Source: Endomychus coccineus (lineage: Eukaryota > Arthropoda > Insecta > Coleoptera > Endomychidae). Taken from it: 64,000 nucleotides of DNA. The notes beneath the pieces are model-generated. The model made no database searches, was not told where the DNA came from, and worked only from the letters and a program-made list of their open reading frames with translations. The translations under genes and the position numbers were made by a program. Positions 33,391 to 44,974 of the stretch are shown here, in pieces. The stretch's first letter is position 1. Each line of letters opens with the position of its first letter. The stretch lies in NCBI GenBank assembly GCA_958510875.1, contig OY294067.1:55254039-55318038 (forward strand), read 5' to 3'.

Positions 33391-34730
33391 CTGTAGTCCA
33401 CCGGAATAAGCTTTTGAGGTCCAAGTAAATAGTATAGCAATGTGAACTATACCAAATTGAAGGTAATTACATGCGAAATAAATCTGTGAAAACCGGAAGT
33501 GAAAAAAAATGGTGATTTCCGAAAAATAGATGTATACATATATATCCAAATAAACGTTTTTTTGTCTTATTTCGCATTTTTCTCTGAAAATATGCATTTT
33601 AGAGGAAAAATACGGGAGTGACCATAAAAGAAATATTCACAACCTTGCAAAATAAAGTCGCGTAAGATGATACACATATATGTATGCATTACTCAAAAAT
33701 AGTCCTTTTTTTAAATTTTGAGTTGTGTCAGGTTTGTTTATTTTATAACAATTGTCAATTTGGTATACTCCAAGAGATTTTTTCCTCAAATTGCGAATTT
33801 TTTGCTTGAAATTAAAAAACATATGAACATAGCCGCATTGGCGGGTTCTAGCAAGAGAATCGCAAAACTAAATGAAAATGTGGAAGACCTACCGCTTGGA
33901 AATTTTCCGCTCTATAATTTTTGAAGTTTATATTTTTTCTCTAAAACGCATATTTTCCGAAGAAAATGCGAAAAACGTAAAAAGTGAGATATATATATAC
34001 GTCTATGGTTCAGGAATAACACTTTTTTAAGGGTTCCCATAAAATGCCGGAAATTTTTCCAAAAAAAAAATATATATATATATAAACGATTTGGTGCACT
34101 CTAGTGGGAAAAATTCGTACTAAAGGAAAATTTAAAAGCACCATATCGATCGAAAATTTTCTGCTCTACAATTTTTTTCTCTGTAGTTTTTCCAAAAAAT
34201 ATGCGTATTTTCCGAGTTAAATGCGAAAAAAGAAGAAAACACGCGAAAAAACGTATATACATACATATCTATTTCTCGGAAATAACCCTTTCTTTGAACT
34301 TTGGATTGCCACAGATTTATCTCTTTTATCGAAACCTTGGTATGACTTATAATGTGTTTTTCTATCAACGAGGAAAATTATTAATTTTCTTGACAATGCA
34401 AAAAAATATATTTATATATTTACTTTAGCGTACGCTAGCGAGAGTAAACTAAATGAAAATTTAAATGACTCATAGCGATCGGAAATTTTTCACTCCTTTG
34501 TTTTTTCTCTACAATGTATATTTTCAGAGAAAAATGCGAAAAGGACAAAAAACGTGAAATTTGATATATACATATATACACATCTATTTCTCGGAAATCA
34601 CATTTTTTTTACTTTCGGTTTTCACAGATTTATTTCGCATGTAATTACCTTCAATTTGGTATAGGTCACATTGCTGTACTATTTACTTCGACCAAAGGCC
34701 TTTTTTTTGTATAATTCCGGTGGACTACTG
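33391..34730. mobile_element. Foldback element, ends TAGTCC, 3-bp TSD CTG
   Basis: The element (33,394-34,727, 1,334 bp) starts TAGTCCACCGGAAT and ends with its exact complement. CTG precedes and follows it, giving a 3-bp TSD. Arms of about 230 bp pair across the element. The interior carries three direct copies of a module near 33,890, 34,140 and 34,475 (words GGAAATTTT, CTCTGTAG/CTACAAT, ATTTTCCGAG, CTCGGAAAT). No reading frame of note. The right end is 183 bp from the mam exon. Confidence 0.75.
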
Positions 34731-34907
34731 TCAGATTAAACACAATGTACGCAAACTTTATTATTATTATTAGCGTTATGGAAGGTATCTTGACGTCCAC
34801 CCAATAATTCAGAATATCTCATGATATATTTATGAACATCTTTTTTTTCTTATTAAATTCAATAAAAAATGTATGCGAACTTAGGTGAAATGAAAATCAA
34901 AAGAATC

Positions 34908-34916
34908 ACCTACCTG
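34908..34916 (-). promoter_or_regulatory. mam: Splice donor of the mam exon
   Basis: CAG|GTAGGT on the minus strand, close to the CAG|GTAAGT consensus. Reading through it gives only about ten more codons before a stop. Confidence 0.75.
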
Positions 34917-36188
34917 AATTGCATGTCCATGGCTTTGTTGACTGATATGAAGTTGTTGAGCTTGATTAATTTGCAACGTAGTACCAGAGTTGTTTCCCCC
35001 AGGTCCAGAAGGTGGTCTTGGGGGAGTACCTCCACCGTACGGTCCGCCAGTCGGTCCCGAATTAGCATTTGGTCCTGATCGCGGCAAGTATCCCGGACTG
35101 CCATGACTACTCGCACTCGGACTGTTGTAAGGTGAATACTGTTGTTGTTGTTTGTACATATTAGCATTCTTTCTTTTCATATCAAATTCATTTCCCTGAT
35201 ATATCATTTCTTGTTTTATCATGTCGTTTGGTGAAAAATTGGGACTATTTTTATGGAAGTTTGGAGTTGAATTCGGGCTACCATAATCCCCTTGGAATTG
35301 GAAGTCGGAATATGGAGATCTGGAATGAGGCACCCCATTATTTGGATTGAAAGATAGTCCCATTTGATTCTTATGTTGATGTTGCTCGGCCATTTGTTTA
35401 AGTGTTTGAGCGGCCGGGCTCAGTTCAGTCTTAGTAAAGTCCATATTCGAATAGGACATTCGATTTTTGGCCATAGTTTGACCCTCGAACATGGGAGGGG
35501 AGTAGTTATTTTGATTCTGAATGAGAGGACTGTGCGTATGTTTCGTTCCATCTGAAAGCGATTGTGGAATGTCTTTGATGTCTTCCACTTTCATACCGTT
35601 AACACTAACACTAGATTCGGGTTTATCTTCGAAATCGAAGTCTTTCATTAATTCTGGATAATTACTAATATCTGAGATCAAATCATTAAGAGCGTCCGGC
35701 GTAATAATTTCGTCATTGGTATCATCACCGATAAGGTCCGAAAAGCCACCGAAACCGGCACCACCGTTCGCAGCTGCATCTTTCTCCAAAGCGGCCGCGC
35801 ACTGATCCAGATCCGCGAAATCATTATCGGGTTCTTGTTTCACGCACTCCACCAAAGTTCCCACATCCAAGCCGATGTTGGATTTGGATTGGAGGTTCGA
35901 TGCGGGTGTGGATGGATTGGATTTTGGAGAGGAAACGTCACTTTTGACTGAAGCGTTCGTATGAGCTTTCACTGTTACGTTGGTGGAAATCTGTTGAGGT
36001 TGGGAATTAGCTGCTGAAGTGGTGAATTCCAGTTGCTGGACTATTTCAACCGAGAATTTCGTAAGTCCCTCGTTCTGATGCGTGCCATGTTGTTGGGTTG
36101 TGCATTGCAGTTTGACGGGCGGTTCGAAAGAGTCCGTCTGTCCTCCCGGATCGTGATCGTCTACGGATCGTTTCAGGAACTTCTGTTG
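34914..36188 (-). CDS. mam: Mastermind (mam), large internal exon
   Basis: Notch co-activator acting in the nucleus with Su(H) and the Notch intracellular domain. The exon is about 425 codons, open throughout. Conserved words include KFSVEIVQQLEFTTSAANSQ (about 47-66), acidic SDLIGDDTNDE followed by ITPDALNDLISDI (about 153-177), ELMKDFDFED (about 182), and ELSPAAQTLKQMAEQHQHK (about 258-276). P/S/G/Q-rich sequence follows. These match insect Mastermind as I know it. The ORF's first ATG (36,197) is not the protein start: the N-terminal Notch-binding basic helix is absent, and TTGCAG at 36,189-36,194 is a good acceptor. The 3' end is CAG|GTAGGT at 34,914/34,913, a strong donor in phase 0. Flanking exons are not visible, which implies very long introns. 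Confidence 0.9.
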
Positions 36189-36713
36189 CTGCAACATAGC
36201 GAGATAAACTATTTAGAAATATTTCACAGCTATAACTATGAAATGAATACAGATGAAACTTTGAGTGTGGCAGTTTTCAGTGTGATGCATTGCAAGAGCG
36301 AATTCCGTTTCGAATGTTTAGTGACGGCATTTCGTTAAACAATACACCTATTAATGACAACTGGGCTAGTATCAATGTAAATCAAACATGAGTAATTGTC
36401 GCGGAGCTTGTGTGTGTATTGTGCATTGCGTCATTTAAATGGGGCAATTCTACTTTAAATTTCCCAGTACATAAACAATACGGTTACTTTAAAAACTGCC
36501 GATAAAGCATAGCGCTACATGTTACTTCTCCTTTACGCCTTACGTCATAATATAATCTGTACGCAATACACAAACATAATTATTCTGATCATTTACTTAA
36601 ACGAAATAATAAAATGCACGGATGACCTGATTTTGCTACTTTGAACGCTTAACACACGTGCATCCAATCTGACTATACGGGAGCATCAGCACCATCTATA
36701 CAGCGTGTCCAAG
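36189..36713. other. Intron sequence 5' of the mam exon
   Basis: On the minus strand a modest pyrimidine-rich tract precedes the acceptor. Nothing else is supported. Confidence 0.4.
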
Positions 36714-37196
36714 TTAAGGTAGTTGTCGTGAAAAACGCGTACAGTCAGAAAATTCTGAATTTTTGTATATTTAATAAGGACATGATAATACAATTACTAT
36801 TAAAATTTGAAGTCAATTGACCGTTTCTAACTCAAGATACACTTAATTAAAAATCGGTCCATTAACATGGAGAGTATAGGCACTACATAGAGTTTGTACC
36901 AGTTTATCAGTTTTTATAAGAAACTAACTGTCAGAAATTTTTAAAAAACTAACAGTCACTTAATGTTTGTATTCTGAATTAAAAAAAAAAAAAAAAATAT
37001 TGACCGTCTCATTGTCAAGAAATATTAATTTCAAGTTCAACAATTTATGAGAAAGTATACGTACTAGCGAGTACGTCTCCATGGGTACAGTCTTACACAA
37101 AAATTATAGCACATTCTGCTACAAGCTCGTGTGCTCTCTGACCGCGCGCATGATACAAGACTTTCTTACAATATTGTACCACGACAACTACCTTAA
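36714..37196. mobile_element. MITE with TTAA target duplication
   Basis: TTAA at 36,714-36,717 and 37,193-37,196 flank inverted ends GGTAGTTGTCGTG / CACGACAACTACC (13 bp, perfect). Element length is 475 bp. TTAA duplication is typical of piggyBac and Kolobok elements. No coding. The interior has an A-run near 36,980. Confidence 0.7.
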
Positions 37197-37415
37197 GGAT
37201 GTCTATCTAAAGGGTCATTCATATGGAAGTTTAAAAAGTCCAATACTATTTTTGATTTTCAAATTATATTCTTTATTTTACATTTTATTTTTTCTAGTGT
37301 TACTGTCGGAGATGGAACAAAATAAAAACACTTCTTCGAAGCAACTTTTTATATGCTTTCTTATATATAAATTCTCGGGAAATAGGTCACATTACACTTA
37401 TGCTTTATATTTTCT

Positions 37416-37459
37416 CGTCTTTACGTACGTTTCGGTCTCACGACCATCATCAGAAGACT
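37416..37459 (-). ncRNA. Hammerhead-ribozyme motif, PLE B remnant
   Basis: Same core as at 25,207-25,250: stem I GTCTT/AAGAC, CTGATGA, helix II GGTC/GACC, GAAA and a short helix III (ACG/CGT). All catalytic core bases are kept. Confidence 0.75.
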
Positions 37460-37573
37460 TATTATGTCTAAAACTGGATTACTTAAAACTAATTGTATTA
37501 CACAAAGCGTCCTTATCGCACGAAACGAACAGAAACACGAATAATCGAAATTGTAACACATCAATGTTAAAAG

Positions 37574-38367
37574 TACCGGGATATCAAAAAGTATCTTGGT
37601 CAAGGGTGGTTGTGGAATCTGAAACGTATGTCTTAGTTTACGTTTGAAATAGTTATGTCACTGTCACACTGACATCATCAATAACCTACAAATTTCATAC
37701 CTATTTATTTCAGTTGTAAAACAATAATGAATACAAATTAATATAGTAATAAAAATTGTCGAAATGTTAACTTTGAACCTTTTAAAAGGTCGGGATAGCC
37801 ACAAACCGGGTCGAAAACGGTTTTAAAATAGTTAATTTTCGATAAATGGAATGACGTTCACGTGAGAATCCCGTAGCTTGCGAGTTGGAAAAGTGCAAAA
37901 GTTAGGAACATAGAACTTCTTTACGAGGGCTTTTTGCGTACCGTTTTCGCTCCATGTAGTTAGATTTAGTCGCGATACGCACCCGACGGCCCTTCTTTTT
38001 TTCCAAAAATTCCGTTTAAATAGGAAAATTTAATTAACATAGAAGCAGGTACTCTCAGGTCTCAACTGACGCGTAGCGAGCTTCTCGAGGGAAACGTCAA
38101 AATGATTTCGTTCGTAGCTAATTACATAGGACGTCTAGCGTTCATGCAATTATGTTTTTAGATAATTTGAACCTTCTAATTTCGATAGGCCAAGTGAAAA
38201 TCCCGGAGTCTGAAGCGCTAGAGACTTCTGAGTGTTATAACATTCGTATAAAATTGCGAAATTTCGCACTTTTAGAAACTTCAAATTAATCAATTTGACA
38301 CAAGTAAAGACACACGTTTTAGATTCCACAACCACCCTTGACCAAGATACATTTTGATGTCCCGGTA
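37574..38367. mobile_element. MITE with TA flanks nested in PLE B
   Basis: Ends CCGGGA(T/C)ATCAAAA are inverted over about 60 bp with few mismatches (left from 37,576, right to 38,365). They are flanked on both sides by TA, the Tc1/mariner target duplication. Removing it restores continuity with the PLE B sequence seen in the 56 kb copy. Length 790 bp. No coding. Confidence 0.8.
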
Positions 38368-38608
38368 TACTATATCAAGAATCTACTGTTAAGCAGTACT
38401 CTTAATAAATGCGAGTTCATGTCAACAAAGTCTGTGAACGACTAGAAACGAGAACATTGGGTTCAAGTATCCACTTTCAAATCAGATGCTAGATTTACGA
38501 GCTAACAAAAAAAGGTTTGTGAGTTATTGGAAATGTGCTATTGACATTCTACCTAAAATATACTTTTAACATTATAAAGACGCGTGTAGGAATTTGCAAG
38601 AGTTTTAA

Positions 38609-38613
<5 letters not shown>

Positions 38614-38660
<47 letters not shown>
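38614..38660. repeat. (AT)n microsatellite
   Basis: About 47 bp of AT dinucleotides at the truncated end of the PLE B remnant. Confidence 0.95.
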
Positions 38661-38662
<2 letters not shown>

Positions 38663-38720
38663 TTTTTTGTGTTAACATGAGATTTAATATCCGACGTTTC
38701 GTTTTCGATCAACCATCGTC
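38661..38720 (-). ncRNA. Possible decayed hammerhead-like PLE end
   Basis: The minus strand has TTGACGA, an extra T, a short GTT/AAC pairing and GAAAC, followed by GTC. This resembles the layout of the PLE motifs. Stem I does not pair, so the call is weak. Confidence 0.2.
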
Positions 38721-38974
38721 AATTGTTTATAAAAATGGTATGTGATTTTAATAAAAAAATTATTATATCAAGTATTTTTCATTTCACACTTATTGATACA
38801 TGTGATGGTTTCATTACCTTTCAGATCAGTTTCAGAACATTCCAAGTTTTTTTGAAGAATTTCATTATGGCCCACCTAATGCTTAAGAAGAAGCAAAAGT
38901 TGAAGTTGGCATTTTAGAAATAATTTTTGAAACAAGTACTGAAAATGCATTTGAATAATTTTTGGAACAAAAAA

Positions 38975-39650
38975 AAATGAACGTACGATAAAAACCTTCA
39001 ATAGTGGACTTCTGCGGATAGGTTACCTTGAAAATTCTTGACTTCCAGATGAATTCCTCGTTACAGTTGCAGGACTCGATGCCAACCATAACAGGTGTTA
39101 TCTTCAGGACAGGCTTGAAGTTTGAACTGAAACTGAATCTTCTAATTTCTGTAATGGTTTTAATTGCGTGAAAATTTTCCGCTACATAGTTCGTTGCCTT
39201 TGTTCTGGTGGTTGCTGCTCTGGTACTTGACCTCGCCGTTGTGTGATCATGTGCGAAGGTCTATTTTCAAATGTTGTGAAGATAATATCTTTAGTACCGG
39301 TATATATTATTCAGGATATTATTTCCCCAACATTTGGAATTCCATCCTTGAAAATTCCACTTCGGACATGATCACACAATGGCTTGGTCGAGTAGCACAG
39401 CAAACTCCATCACCGGAACAAAGGCAGGGAACAATGCAGCGTGAAATTTTCACACAATTAAGGCTCTACAGGAAGCAGAAGAATTAGTTCTCAGTTCAAG
39501 CCTCAAGCCTGCCCTGGAGATGCTACCTATAATGATGCGAAATTCGGCATCCAGTCGTGCTACTGTGACGTAGAATTCACCTGGAAGCCAAGAATTTTCA
39601 ATATAACTCGTCCGCCGGAAATCTACTAGAAGGTACGTACTTTCAATTGT
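38975..39650. repeat. Large imperfect palindrome, about 290-bp arms
   Basis: The left arm (about 38,975-39,262) and right arm (about 39,365-39,650) mirror each other. Shared blocks in order are TTGAAAATTCTTG, GACAGGCTTGAA, GTGAAAATTTT, TGCCTTTGTTC and TTGTGTGATCATGT. The spacer is about 100 bp. No domain is visible, although one frame of 107 codons crosses the palindrome. Probably a foldback element. Confidence 0.65.
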
Positions 39651-41280
39651 CGTATCTATTGGTACACGATAGATCCTAATAAAATTGCTAGAGGGCGTAA
39701 TTTGTAACGATAACAGTTTTATTGATTTTATTCCAAAAACTTAAATCATACGGTATAGCTATGACATGATAATCGGAAATTAAAATAAATTTGCAAAAAG
39801 ATCTGAAAACGGCAGATATCTTTTTTGCTTTAAAGTTCGAGAAAAACGCGTTTAAATGAACATACGCGATTTCGGTAGTAAGTAAATTTGTTAATGAGTT
39901 TTTGTTATATTCATTTAAACGCGTTTTTATCGAAAACTATGAGATTTTGAGAACCTCAACAAGAGTACATCATTTGTTTGGAATAAAATTGTTAACCAAA
40001 AAATTGTGCAAAGAAAACAAAAAAATTATTCTCAAAAAAGTTAAGGCTAAAAGAAACGTCGAAAAGTCGCGCACCGAGCGTCCTCTACCGCATAATCTGA
40101 AACTAATTGAACCACCTTCTTCGGCGTCCTCTCAAACCCCCAAGTACCAGATTTCAACGAAATATCTTTAACTGCACAGGAGCTGCAATTTCGTTTAAAA
40201 AAAATTAAATTCAACGCCCGTATCTCCGGAACGAAAGAAGATAGGACCATAGTTTATATGAAAAATCTGCTTATTTTTGTAAAATCTACCGTCCCTGCAT
40301 TTACGGGAGGTCTTTCTGAAACACCCTGTATAATAATATATTCGAGATCCAGACAATTATCAATCATCTACTCCATAAATGTAATCGATCCTATTATAAG
40401 ATTAGTCAGTGTAAGAGGAAACGTTATTGGGGAAGCCATATTTGAACGGAGGCGGAGCTCCTTGCACTGATTGTACAAAGATGACTTGATAAAGGGTTTC
40501 CCGAGATTAGGATTAGAGTAGTAGAAAACAATATCTCTAGAATGACCTCATGATCTGAGGATCTGAATTCTTTCCGGTGGGCTCGGGTGGGGTCTTATAA
40601 TTTGATGCAAGAATTCGAGAAATTACATCAAAGAACTCTAAAAACAATTGACCGCATCTTGAACATTCGATGTAGTTTTCTGCAGAATTATCATCCGACA
40701 ACACGCTTATCGTGCTGATCTTTGTTGGAAATCGATATGGCTGAAAGTTAGTATTCTCGTCCATTTTTCTCATCAGCAGCCAAATTGAAAAACATTCAGA
40801 TAGCAGGGTTTATAAAAATATTCTCCTCCAACGAATCTTATGGCCTAAAACATCACGGGATATCCCTTTGAACGGATGAATACTTTATCATATGTACGTG
40901 TGTTTACCACTAGAGGGCGGAAACTGTGCGATAAATATTTTGATTGCAAACCTTCTATCCATGTATCCAACAGTTAATACTGAATATTCAACTCTCCCCT
41001 TCGTAAACCCGTTCCATACTGATGTCTGTATTTACTATTTACTGCTTATCCGCACAATAGCGGGCGGATGTGGCAACGCAAGCTCAAGCAAACTGACACT
41101 GAACGAGTGAACGCTAATGCTTTAGGAATCGTCATGTGCTGAGACATTAAATTCATTTCTCATCACATCCGATTTCCACTCCTAATTTGTTTATTAAACT
41201 TATACGCAGCAGTGAAATGTAAACAACTCCAGATTCTAAGTTTTACTATTCATTCAAGTTGAATGGAAAAATGTGAATAA
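39651..41280. other. Mostly unassigned; short hairpin and element-like end
   Basis: A hairpin with 25-bp arms (GAAAAACGCGTTTAAATGAA near 39,840 and its complement near 39,908) is present. At 40,305-40,333 the end CTGAAACACCCTGTATA looks like a DNA-transposon terminus, but no partner end was found. A minus-strand frame at 40,537-40,773 has SRCGQL but no recognised domain. Confidence 0.4.
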
Positions 41281-42755
41281 ATACAAAGTTACACTTTAAT
41301 GACAATGATTAACGTTTTACCACAGTGGCATCGTCAGAATAAGTTTTAACTGTAACTAAGATCTTAATATTCTTCAAATACTAAGGTATATGTATGTCAT
41401 TATGAGTGGGGTATCATGAGAAACCTGTGATTGGGTTACGTTCCTGAAAATATGTCACAGTTATTGATTATGGGTAAATTATAAATATCTATTTGATCAT
41501 TCAAAACGACGTTACTATTCAGATTAACGTGTTTCAAAATCTGTACTGACGACATATCCAAAGAGTATCCCCGATTAAGATGGTCAAAATGCCCCCCTTC
41601 TCGAAATCTAAAATCGGAGTTATTACCTGTTTTGAATTGTCAAATAAACATGTTTCCTGGGATGGTAAGGTCGATAGCCCCCCAGCCCCCATAGACCCCG
41701 TGGAGGAGAAAAACTTTTTTCTTCTTTTTTTTCTCATCGTCACGTATATGCAAAATTTTCTCCCTCGTGCAAAAGTATGGGTATCAATGGTCACTTTCAG
41801 CACAAACATTTTTGATATATGAATATAAGCAGAATATTTATTGGCAATAATTGATAATTGGTTTCTCTCTGAATTGGAAGTTGCCATCTTGAAATTTCTA
41901 TGCTTCGATAAAAAAATATTGAATTTTTAGGGGAGATTTAGATTTAGAGGGATAAAATTTTGCATATAAGTGACGATGAAAAAAAAATTTGTTTTTCTCC
42001 TCCACGGGGGTCTGTGGGAGGTATCGACCATACCACCCCAGGAAACATGTTTATTTGACAGTTCAAAACAGGTAATAACTCCGATTTTAGATTTCGCGGA
42101 GGGGGGCATTTTGACCATCTTAATCGGGGATACCCTTTGTCTTCTTCCAGTACATGCAAAATATCTGCGATTTGGGTAAAATTATTAATAATGTGTTCCA
42201 AACAGTGGAGAGTGAATTCAATGGAAAATTTGATTCAGTTTAGGATATATAGTCATCCACCGAAAATGTACTACAACTTGATAGCGACATCTAGCAAACT
42301 GTGACAACTTCAATTGAAATAACAAAACACCAGGTCCAAACTGGAAAATTAATTTTTTAATTTTGACAATTGTTTCCGCCAACCCCTAACAACGTTTGAG
42401 GGTGTAATCCCTTAAATTATTATTAGTAGACAAGTAGTTTATCTTACTTGTTCTAATTATTCCTGTATAAGCAGCTTGATGCCTTTTGTTTGAATATGTA
42501 AAATATCGGGATATGAGTGAAATTATGAATAAATTCTAGGAGATGATTAGCGCCATTTGAATCATGTTGCGAAAATTTTTAAGGTTTTTCAAATGTTAAA
42601 TGGGAGTTCTGTCCAGTCTGGCCGATGTATAAGGCGTGACTATAAAATCCAGAATACTTGAACTTATTTCGGTTTGATTTCGAATTATTCATAAAACAAC
42701 AAAGACAGTTTGATGTTCTATAAGCAACCGATTTTCCTTACTGTTGAATGAATTC
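41281..42755 (-). mobile_element. Old PLE family A copy, interrupted
   Basis: At 41,311-41,530 the sequence follows the PLE A 3' end (CCACAGTGGCATCGTCAG, GATTTGATCATT-like and GTGTTTCAAAAT words). From about 42,476 it resumes with the GIY-YIG coding region on the minus strand (YIGQTGQNS, NHLLE and HNFTH words). A foldback element and further unknown sequence lie between. The right end meets a LINE at about 42,755. Much older than the 2-4.7 kb copy. Confidence 0.6.
41543..42153. mobile_element. Foldback element inside the old PLE A
   Basis: Arms of about 230 bp (41,543-41,780 and 41,930-42,153) are inverted copies with high similarity: GTATCCCCGATTAAGATGG, ATCGGAGTTATTACCTG, CAAATAAACATGTTTCCTGG. 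The ends read GTACTG on each side. Frames in the arms are mirror images, not genes. Confidence 0.75.
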
Positions 42756-43760
42756 ATGGAACAACAGAAGAGATTTCTGATGAACACAGACCATGGAAAT
42801 ATCTATAGAAAAGGGAGAGATCTCCCACCTTTCTACGATGTTCTAGAGAGGTCAATGAACTCGTAAGTGTAACATCATCAGTCAGACGAATAGCTCTCTT
42901 CTGGATAGAATCCAAGAGCTTCAGAGTATGTTTGGGAGCCGAACTCCAAACATGTGAACAGTACTCCAGAACAGGTCGAATCTGTGCTTTGTAGATTATG
43001 AGGAGCTGCCGGGATGTAAAGTAGCTCTTGGCATGGAATAAAAAACCAAGTTTATGTGAAGCGGTTTTCGCAATGGACCTCACATGATCGTCCCATGAGA
43101 GGGTGCTGTTGGTGGTGATACCGGGCATGGACTTCAAAGGAATAGTTGTACCTGACATCATCATATTAGGGATTGTAGGATCCTGGAGAAGACACAAGCT
43201 TGAGTTTTGGTTGCATTAAGCTCTACTAGATTATCAGATCCACATTTCAAAATATTTGACACATCTCCAATAATTGGGTCAACATGTCTCTGTCTCGCTC
43301 CTCTGGCTTCATTGGATGGTATAGGGGCTCTGTATGAGAAAGCGGTATGAAGTGTACCATCATCTGCAAAACTGTTAACGTGATAGGTGGTCACTTCCTG
43401 GAGCAGAAACAAAGTCGGTGCCAAGACATATTCCCGTGGAACACCAGCGTTGATAGCCACTGTATCGGACGATACTCCTTCAGTGATCTATCTCAGAGAA
43501 AACTCGATAGTAAGCGAGAAAGTTGAGGCGGCAAACCTTATGACGGCAAGTTACGTAGGCAAGCAGGTCTTCTGTTGATCTCTGCTGACGAAAGCCATAT
43601 TGCCGGTGATTCACGATTTTCTCTTTAAGGTTTGGATGAGCTCGATGTTGATAGCCTTCTCCATCTCTTTAGAGATCAAAGATAACAGTGCAATAGGTCT
43701 ATAATTATTAGGAAGGGTCTTCTTTCCTTTTTTTGGAATTGGTTGGACCTTAGCTGTCCA
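42756..43760 (-). pseudogene. LINE (family X) reverse transcriptase, broken
   Basis: The minus strand starts at the right with VQPIPKKGKKTLPNNYRPIA and LLSLISKEMEK (RT finger motifs), then QYGFRQ. A diverged region with FADDGT (catalytic box, FADD) follows, then KTQACVFS. A second frame has TTNSTLSWDDHVRSIAK, LGFLFHAKSYF and YKAQIRPVLEYCSHVW (thumb). The catalytic motif survives, but frameshifts and stops separate the parts. N-terminal endonuclease and 3' tail are missing here. Confidence 0.75.
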
Positions 43761-44974
43761 ATATATTAAATATTGATATTGCTTATTTTGTTCTGACTGC
43801 TTATGATTGGTTGATCAAATAAATTCAAGCACATGTAACAGAACTTTTTTATTCATTTTACTGGAAAATGATTTATCATCAATATTGCAACGAGAGCTCA
43901 TATTTTTGTTGAATATTTTTTCTATAATTTCAGAACCAAGAAGTCACACACATAGAGAAACTGGGGAAGTTTTTAATCCTGTCTTCTTCCTATTTCACGA
44001 GCCCCTATGAAATTGTTCGTTGAAACAAAAGTATTTTGTACTAAGATGTAAAATTGCAATGTTGTTTATAATTTTTGTGGGATGTAACAATATTTTTAAG
44101 TCGATTTTTCTCGAAAATGGTACATCTGATCGATACGAAACAAGTGAAAAGGTCTAAATATTGATAATTCGAGACTAAATCGTTGAAAAATTTGCATATG
44201 AATAAAATTTAACGTGACCCCAACCTGTTTTATACACTACTGAATGAAATTTTGACATAATTTTTTATTCACTGCATTGGGCATAGAAAATTTAGTTCTT
44301 GTACAAAATTTCATCATTTTATCACATGGCGTTTCGGAAATATTCAGAACATACTATCTTCAGGAGACCACTTTAAGGAGGCAGTAAGCTGCCTTAAGAG
44401 TCATTTTTCCACCCATGTTCATGAGAATGTTTTCCCTTTTTTTGGTCGTAGAAGCCGCTGGTCATTTATGGGACATTCTGTATACGTTTAAGAAGTGAAT
44501 TAATTGTTCATTATCTTTACTCAGATTGAGTGGATGTATAAGATATAATGCTTTTTATTCATTGTTTGATTCCAAACTATTAATTGCAATTGTTTTTGGT
44601 CTTCAGCTCGTGTTTATTAATGATTGTTTGATTGTAAACTGTATCTGAGAGGCTCAAACACATTTCTCTTCTATTCAACTTTTTCTTTGGGTGTCAAATT
44701 TCTTCAATTTTACATTAGACATCCACTGATTGCATAAATAGTCACACTCTCCCATGTTACACGTTGTCATAAAGTCTTGACCCCACTTCTCGACATTACG
44801 TCACCCTCAAATATTCGAGATTATCTTATAATTCATGCATTTCTCAAACAATAATTAATTAAAGTTGATATATACCGAGTGTAATAGATTCATGGTATAC
44901 CCCCTTTTTTTATTCTTCGAGACGAATTTTTGAAACTTGGCATGATCAATTCACCTATTAAAAGTAACTTTTTG
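43761..44974. other. No recognisable gene
   Basis: AT-rich, unassigned. Confidence 0.3.

Larger units (their letters stand above)
37361..38613 (-). mobile_element. PLE family B 3' remnant, split by a MITE
   Basis: The left part (37,361-37,573) and right part (38,368-38,613) match the 3' region of the PLE B at 25.2 kb and the right arm at 56.1-56.4 kb, including TTTACGTACGTTTCGG and TTAACATTATAAAGACG. No inverted arm is seen here. The right side ends in a TA repeat, so this copy is truncated. Confidence 0.7.

Noticed and set aside
36195..36197. ATG as start of the mam protein
   Set aside because: The N-terminal Notch-binding helix is absent and a good acceptor lies directly behind it, so this is an internal exon.
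37081..37647. 188-codon plus-strand frame
   Set aside because: It runs through the TTAA MITE, the PLE B 3' end with its ribozyme, and into the TA MITE. The composition is chance.
41534..42201. Frames containing VKMPP and SKIGVITCFELSNKH
   Set aside because: Mirror translations of foldback arms.
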